NCBI RefSeq assembly: GCF_004353925.1
Contig: NZ_SMOK01000007.1
Coordinates: forward strand, 186,001 to 250,000
Length of the DNA stretch: 64,000 nucleotides
Reading direction: 5' to 3'
Source of the DNA: Pseudomonas sp. H9
GTDB lineage: Bacteria; Pseudomonadota; Gammaproteobacteria; Pseudomonadales; Pseudomonadaceae
Part shown: piece by piece, positions 58,419 through 64,000 of the stretch
Layout of the letters: every line of letters begins with the position of its first letter
How positions within the stretch are numbered: position 1 is the first letter of the stretch
Program-made: the position numbers and the translations under genes
The notes under the pieces: model-generated
Seen by the model: only the letters and a program-made list of their open reading frames with translations
Told to the model about the DNA's origin: nothing
The model's database searches: none

Positions 58419-59582
58419 ATGGCTTGGAATGAGCCGGGTGGCAACTCGAACAATCAAGATCCTTGGGGCGGGCGCCGCGGTGGCGGCGACAAGAAAGGGC
58501 CGCCGGATCTCGACGAGGCCTTCCGCAAGCTGCAGGACAGCCTGAACGGCATGTTCGGCAGTGGCAAGAAACGCGGTGGTGACAACGGCATCGGCAAGGG
58601 TGGTGGCTTCGGCCTGCTCGGCGTCGGTCTGGCCGTGCTGGCAGCTATCTGGCTGTACAGCGCCGTGTATGTGGTCGACGAACAAGAGCAGGCAGTCGTG
58701 CTGCGCTTCGGTAAATACTACGAAACCGTAGGGCCGGGCCTGAACATCTACTTCCCGCCGATCGATCGCAAGTACATGGAAAACGTCACGCGTGAGCGTG
58801 CCTACACCAAGCAGGGGCAGATGCTCACCGAAGACGAAAACATCGTCGAAGTGCCGCTGACCGTGCAGTACAAAATTACCAACCTGCAGGATTTCGTGCT
58901 GAACGTCGATCAGCCTGAAGTCAGCCTGCAGCACGCGACCGACAGTGCCCTGCGCCATGTGGTGGGTTCCACCGCCATGGACAAGGTGCTGACCGAAGGT
59001 CGTGAGCAGATGGCCGTGGAAATCAAGGAGCGCCTGCAGCGTTTCCTCGATACCTACCGTACCGGCATCACCGTTACCCAGGTCAACGTACAGAGCGCGG
59101 CAGCCCCGCGTGAAGTGCAAGAGGCCTTCGATGACGTGATCCGTGCCCGTGAAGACGAGCAGCGTGCCCGCAACCAGGCCGAGTCCTACGCCAATGGCGT
59201 GGTGCCAGAAGCGCGTGGTCAGGCTCAGCGGATCATCGAGGATGCCAACGGTTACCGCGACGAAGTCGTCTCGCGCGCCAAGGGTGAGGCTGATCGCTTT
59301 ACCAAGCTGGTTGCCGAGTACCGCAAGGCGCCTGAAGTAACCCGTCAGCGCCTGTACCTGGACACCATGCAGGAAGTCTACAGCAACACCAGTAAAGTTC
59401 TGGTTTCTGGCAAAGATGGCCAGAACAACCTGCTGTACCTGCCGCTGGACAAAATGGTTGAAAGCAGCCGCTCCAGCAGCGTGCCTGTCAGCGTCCCGGC
59501 TTCGGTCAATGAGGCGGCCAACCGCGCGGCGGCGGAGCTGCAACCGCAGCAAACACAGTTGCGTTCTAGGGAGAGCCGCTGA
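58419..59582 (+). CDS. hflK: FtsH protease modulator HflK
   Basis: This 387-residue membrane protein has a glycine-rich N-terminus (NEPGGNSNNQDPWGGRRGGG), one membrane helix (GLLGVGLAVLAAIWLYSAVYVV) and an SPFH/band-7 domain. With HflC it encloses FtsH in the inner membrane and limits its proteolysis. The ATG at 58419 follows GGAGAG. hflC starts on the last base of its stop codon. Confidence 0.96.
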   Translation: MAWNEPGGNSNNQDPWGGRRGGGDKKGPPDLDEAFRKLQDSLNGMFGSGKKRGGDNGIGKGGGFGLLGVGLAVLAAIWLYSAVYVVDEQEQAVVLRFGKYYETVGPGLNIYFPPIDRKYMENVTRERAYTKQGQMLTEDENIVEVPLTVQYKITNLQDFVLNVDQPEVSLQHATDSALRHVVGSTAMDKVLTEGREQMAVEIKERLQRFLDTYRTGITVTQVNVQSAAAPREVQEAFDDVIRAREDEQRARNQAESYANGVVPEARGQAQRIIEDANGYRDEVVSRAKGEADRFTKLVAEYRKAPEVTRQRLYLDTMQEVYSNTSKVLVSGKDGQNNLLYLPLDKMVESSRSSSVPVSVPASVNEAANRAAAELQPQQTQLRSRESR

Positions 59583-60448
59583 TGAGCAATAAATCGCTGA
59601 TCGCCCTGATCGTTGGCGTGGTGCTGGCGATCGTGGCCTGGAACAGCTTCTACATCGTGTCGCAGACCGAGCGTGCAGTCATGCTGCGCTTCGGTCGTGT
59701 TGTCCAGACGGATGTACAGCCTGGCCTGCACATGAAGATTCCTTACGTCAACCAGGTGCGCAAGTTCGACGCCCGTCTGATGACGCTGGACGCACCGACC
59801 CAACGCTTCCTGACCCTGGAAAAGAAAGCGGTCATGGTTGATGCCTACGCCAAATGGCGGGTGAAGGATGCCGAGCGTTTCTACACCGCGACTTCGGGCC
59901 TCAAGCAGATTGCCGACGAGCGTCTGTCACGTCGTCTGGAAAGCGGCCTGCGTGACCAGTTCGGTAAACGCACCCTGCACGAAGTGGTCTCCGGTGAACG
60001 TGATGCACTGATGGCTGACATCACTGCCTCGCTGAACCGTATGGCCAGTAAAGAGCTGGGTATCGAAGTGGTCGACGTTCGCGTCAAAGCCATCGACCTG
60101 CCGAAGGAAGTGAACCGCAGCGTGTTCGAGCGTATGAGCACCGAGCGTGAGCGTGAAGCTCGCGAGCACCGCGCCAAAGGTAACGAGTTGGCCGAAGGTA
60201 TTCGCGCCGATGCCGACCGTCAGCGCCGTGTTCTGCTGGCAGAAGCCTATCGTGAGTCGGAAGAGACCCGCGGTGACGGTGATGCCCAGGCGGCGGCGAT
60301 CTACGCCAAGGCCTATGGTCAGGACCAGGAGTTCTACGCGTTCTACCGCAGTCTGAAGGCCTACCGTGAAAGCTTTGCCAACAAGAGCGATGTGTTGGTG
60401 CTCGATCCGAGCAGCGACTTCTTCCGCTTCATGAACAAAGACAAGTAG
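59582..60448 (+). CDS. hflC: FtsH protease modulator HflC
   Basis: This 288-residue partner of HflK has an N-terminal membrane helix (SLIALIVGVVLAIVAWNSFYIV) followed by a periplasmic SPFH domain with the pattern TERAVMLRFGRVVQ and a coiled-coil stretch (RMSTEREREAREHRAKGNELAEG). Its ATG shares a base with the hflK stop, so the two are translated together. Two hairpins follow. Confidence 0.96.
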   Translation: MSNKSLIALIVGVVLAIVAWNSFYIVSQTERAVMLRFGRVVQTDVQPGLHMKIPYVNQVRKFDARLMTLDAPTQRFLTLEKKAVMVDAYAKWRVKDAERFYTATSGLKQIADERLSRRLESGLRDQFGKRTLHEVVSGERDALMADITASLNRMASKELGIEVVDVRVKAIDLPKEVNRSVFERMSTEREREAREHRAKGNELAEGIRADADRQRRVLLAEAYRESEETRGDGDAQAAAIYAKAYGQDQEFYAFYRSLKAYRESFANKSDVLVLDPSSDFFRFMNKDK

Positions 60449-60457
60449 CAAGGTTGC

Positions 60458-60490
60458 ACCCCGCCGGGCGGTTAAAACGTCTGGCGGGGT
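60458..60490 (+). terminator. Hairpin after hflC
   Basis: ACCCCGCC and GGCGGGGT (8 bp) enclose a 17-base loop ten bases after the hflC stop. The T tract is weak, so it may be an RNA-stabilising hairpin. Confidence 0.4.
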
Positions 60491-60523
60491 GTTCCTGCGT
60501 GAAAACGGGTGTATGATGCGGCA

Positions 60524-60546
60524 GCCGGGAAATTCCCGGCTTTTTT
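60524..60546 (+). terminator. Rho-independent terminator between hflC and hisZ
   Basis: GCCGGG, loop AAATT, CCCGGC, followed by TTTTTT. A TATGAT hexamer (60512-60517) lies just before it, so the terminator may sit early in a hisZ leader transcript instead. No small gene is evident in 60449-60725. Confidence 0.75.
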
Positions 60547-60725
60547 GCGTCTGCAAGATCGAACGGTGAAATCCGCCGCTGATCTACAGAGCAGCCCAAG
60601 GTATTTGAGGGTATCGGCACGGCGGTTGCGCTGGAATCAGTGCTGCGCGTCATAGTTTGGCGATACCTGCTTCACTCAAGGCTAGCCTGCGGGCAGGCCG
60701 CCTGGACCAAAGGGGAAATGGCGTA

Positions 60726-61913
60726 ATGGCAACGGTAGACCGCTGGCTGCTGCCAGATGGCATCGAAGAAGTACTGCCACCTGAGGCGGCGCGCATCGAG
60801 ATCGCGCGTCGTCAGGTGTTGGATCTGTTCCAGAGCTGGGGTTACGAGTTCGTCGTGACCCCGCATATCGAGTACCTGGAATCGCTGCTTACCGGTGCCG
60901 GCCAGGACCTGGATCTGCGGACGTTCAAGGTAATTGACCCTCAGTCGGGTCGGCAGATGGGCTTTCGTGCCGACATCACCCCGCAGGTCGCGCGCATCGA
61001 TGCGCACACCTTGCGTCGTGAAGGGCCGAGCCGCCTGTGCTACGCCGGTAGCGTACTGCACGCTCAGCCGCGCGCATTGTCGACCTCGCGCAGCCCGATC
61101 CAGCTCGGTGCCGAGCTGTATGGCGATGCCAGCCCGGTCAGTGACGTAGAGGTCATCAGCCTGCTGCTGGCCATGCTGCAACTGGCCGACGTGCCGGATG
61201 TGCACATGGACCTCGGCCACGTCGGTATCTACCGCGGTCTTGCCCGTGCTGCTGGTTTGTCGGGTGCCGTCGAGCAACAGCTGTTCGACGCCCTGCAGCG
61301 CAAGGCCATCGATGAAGTCATCGAGCTGACCGCCAACCTGCCAGCCGATCTCGCCACCATGCTGCGCTCGCTGACCGAGCTGTGCGGTGGCCGTGAAGTA
61401 TTGAATGAAGCCCGCGTGCGCCTTGGCCGTGCGCCGGCTGCGGTGCTGGCAGCACTGGATGACCTGATGGCAATCGCTGAGCGACTGGCCACGCGTTACC
61501 CGGAACTGCCGTTGTATTTCGACCTGGGCGAGCTGCGCGGCTACCACTACCACACCGGTGTGGTGTTTGCCGCTTTCGTCCCGGGCGTCGGTCAGTCGAT
61601 CGCCCAGGGCGGTCGTTATGACGACATCGGAGCAGACTTTGGCCGGGCGCGCCCGGCGACGGGTTTCTCCACGGATTTGAAGACCCTGGTCACACTGGGG
61701 CGGGCCGAGGTTGTGTTGCCTTCTGGCGGGATCTGGATGCCCGACAGCAGCGATGCAGGCCTCTGGCAGTCGGTCTGCCAATTGCGCAGTGAAGGTCAGC
61801 GTGTGGTTCAGGCATTGCCTGGGCAGCCACTGACCGCCGCCGTCGAGGCGGATTGCGATCGGCAATTGATTCAGCAAAACGGGCTTTGGCAGGTTCTGCC
61901 GCTGGCCATTTGA
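60726..61913 (+). CDS. hisZ: ATP phosphoribosyltransferase regulatory subunit HisZ
   Basis: This 395-residue paralogue of histidyl-tRNA synthetase has only the catalytic-fold core and no anticodon-binding domain. It forms the regulatory part of the first enzyme of histidine synthesis with short HisG. Motifs: [24 protein letters not shown] and the loop [20 protein letters not shown]. The ATG at 60726 follows GGGGAAA; the earlier frame is unsupported. purA follows after 54 bases. Confidence 0.94.
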   Translation: MATVDRWLLPDGIEEVLPPEAARIEIARRQVLDLFQSWGYEFVVTPHIEYLESLLTGAGQDLDLRTFKVIDPQSGRQMGFRADITPQVARIDAHTLRREGPSRLCYAGSVLHAQPRALSTSRSPIQLGAELYGDASPVSDVEVISLLLAMLQLADVPDVHMDLGHVGIYRGLARAAGLSGAVEQQLFDALQRKAIDEVIELTANLPADLATMLRSLTELCGGREVLNEARVRLGRAPAAVLAALDDLMAIAERLATRYPELPLYFDLGELRGYHYHTGVVFAAFVPGVGQSIAQGGRYDDIGADFGRARPATGFSTDLKTLVTLGRAEVVLPSGGIWMPDSSDAGLWQSVCQLRSEGQRVVQALPGQPLTAAVEADCDRQLIQQNGLWQVLPLAI

Positions 61914-63257
<1,344 letters not shown>

Positions 63258-63275
63258 TCCGCGATTGATGTAAAA

Positions 63276-63303
63276 ACAAAGGCCCCTCTATAGGGGCCTT
63301 TGT
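63276..63303 (+). terminator. Rho-independent terminator after purA
   Basis: An 11-bp stem, ACAAAGGCCCC and GGGGCCTTTGT, has a six-base loop and an A-rich upstream side. It is clear and probably works in both directions. Confidence 0.9.
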
Positions 63304-63395
63304 CGTTTCTGCCTGCTGTTCGGCACAACCTTTGCTGTAAGAATGACTTTCGGGTTGCCATCATTTTAATGGCCCCAGTAGTAGAGGGTTCTTAC

Positions 63396-64000
63396 GTGTC
63401 TGCCGTTCTCTCACTGTTACGAAGCCGCCTGCTGCGGCCTGTGTTTGTTGCCCTTGGTATCGCTCTTTTGGTGCAAGTGCTGGTCGCCGTCGCGCTGACC
63501 CGGAGCACGGTCACCACACTTGAGGCTGATTTGGGCAAACGTTTGGGGGCTGACAGCCAGAAACTGTCCGCTGAACTTGAACAAGCAGGGCAGGAGGTCA
63601 GCGCCGGGCTGGATAGCCTTTCCGCCAGTACCCGTCAGCGTCTTACTGCTGGCCTCTCGACTCGCCTGCAAAGTGAGCAGGCTCAGTTGCGGGCGACCCT
63701 GGAGAAAAACCTCAAAGACTCGGCCAACGACATGGCTGAGCTGCTGGCCTCGGTTGCTCCGCGGGCCATGTGGGACAACGATGTGCCCACCTTGTCCGAG
63801 TTTTCTCGCCGCGCTCAGCGTAATCCCAATGTGCTGTTCGTTGTCTATGACGATGCACAGGGCCAGCATCTGACCCGCTACCTGAACCGGCAAAACCCGA
63901 TCAACCAGGCCTTGTTGGAAAAGGGCCAGGGGGAGCGGGCGCTGGACAAGGTGCTGGATGCTGCACGCAACGATCCGTCGGTGTACTTCGTTGAAGCGTC
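63396..64000 (+). CDS. Predicted methyl-accepting chemotaxis protein, N-terminal part (3' truncated by window)
   Basis: An open frame runs from GTG at 63396 off the right edge. Its first 201 residues start with a membrane helix (VFVALGIALLVQVLVAVAL), then a helical, Gln/Glu-rich periplasmic segment (SAELEQAGQEVSAGLDSL onward) and a PAS/Cache-like beta region (NPNVLFVVYDD, NDPSVYFVEAS). This is the layout of a chemoreceptor sensor domain, and Pseudomonas genomes often have one right after purA. The signalling domain lies beyond the window, so the family is inferred. AGAGGG lies seven bases before the GTG; an in-frame ATG at 63369 is the alternative. Confidence 0.6.
   Translation, partial: MSAVLSLLRSRLLRPVFVALGIALLVQVLVAVALTRSTVTTLEADLGKRLGADSQKLSAELEQAGQEVSAGLDSLSASTRQRLTAGLSTRLQSEQAQLRATLEKNLKDSANDMAELLASVAPRAMWDNDVPTLSEFSRRAQRNPNVLFVVYDDAQGQHLTRYLNRQNPINQALLEKGQGERALDKVLDAARNDPSVYFVEA

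Overview
The window is a stretch of Pseudomonas chromosome, most likely from the P. putida or P. fluorescens side of the genus. It is GC-rich and carries Pseudomonas-type 35-bp REP pairs. Its gene order (waa/wap core cluster, msbA-hldE, waaA, tolC-thiC, nudF-cpdA-parE-parC, serB-psd-rhdA, motAB-rsgA-orn, queG-tsaE-amiB-mutL-miaA-hfq-hflXKC-hisZ-purA) matches the conserved backbone known from P. aeruginosa and P. putida. No phage, insertion sequence, CRISPR array, rRNA or tRNA gene was seen.

Layout. Bases 1-126 are the end of rlmJ. Bases 288-13702 hold the LPS-core block: a carbamoyltransferase, two GT4 glycosyltransferases, a Mig-14 protein, the DnpA deacetylase, Ssg, a WapR-like GT2, a small LPS kinase (opposite strand), the O-antigen ligase, MsbA and HldE. 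Bases 13769-19407 hold a leftward set (a protein with a degenerate Nudix-like motif, an aldo/keto reductase, an FAD oxidoreductase, an SMR pump), a divergent LysR regulator and waaA. Bases 19421-23683 are the most accessory part: two tandem delta-60 propeller genes downstream of tolC. Bases 23808-28088 hold a palindrome, a TPP riboswitch, thiC, the cytX permease and a lipoprotein. Bases 28272-36652 are a long rightward run from nudF to parC. Bases 36826-41275 hold a PqiC-like lipoprotein, a large inverted repeat around a heptamer array, smp and serB. Bases 41381-50957 hold psd, rhdA, an HDOD protein, motAB, an orphan TIR-like gene, rsgA, orn, a TRIC channel and queG. Bases 51021-63257 are the nnrD-tsaE-amiB-mutL-miaA-hfq-hflX-hflK-hflC-hisZ-purA run. 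The window ends inside a predicted chemoreceptor gene.

How the parts work together. waaA, hldE, the glycosyltransferases, the kinase, the carbamoyltransferase, waaL and msbA build, decorate and export the lipid A-core; mig-14 and dnpA link this locus to peptide resistance and antibiotic tolerance. thiC and cytX together cover synthesis and uptake of the thiamine pyrimidine, and a TPP riboswitch controls thiC. parE and parC share a run with two small exported proteins. motAB have a match to a FliA (sigma-28) promoter. The hfq block is the usual RNA chaperone, mismatch repair, tRNA modification and membrane-protease-modulator superoperon.

The least ordinary signals are: a tandem duplication that carried a fossil of the tolC 3' end; an 18-bp perfect palindrome before the thiC riboswitch; an orphan TIR-like protein with Gln where catalytic TIR domains have Glu; a roughly 760-bp imperfect inverted repeat flanking an 11-copy 7-bp array; and a REP element read as the C-terminus of QueG. 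I saw no complete new multi-gene system; the nearest candidates are the tolC-linked propeller pair and the TIR orphan.
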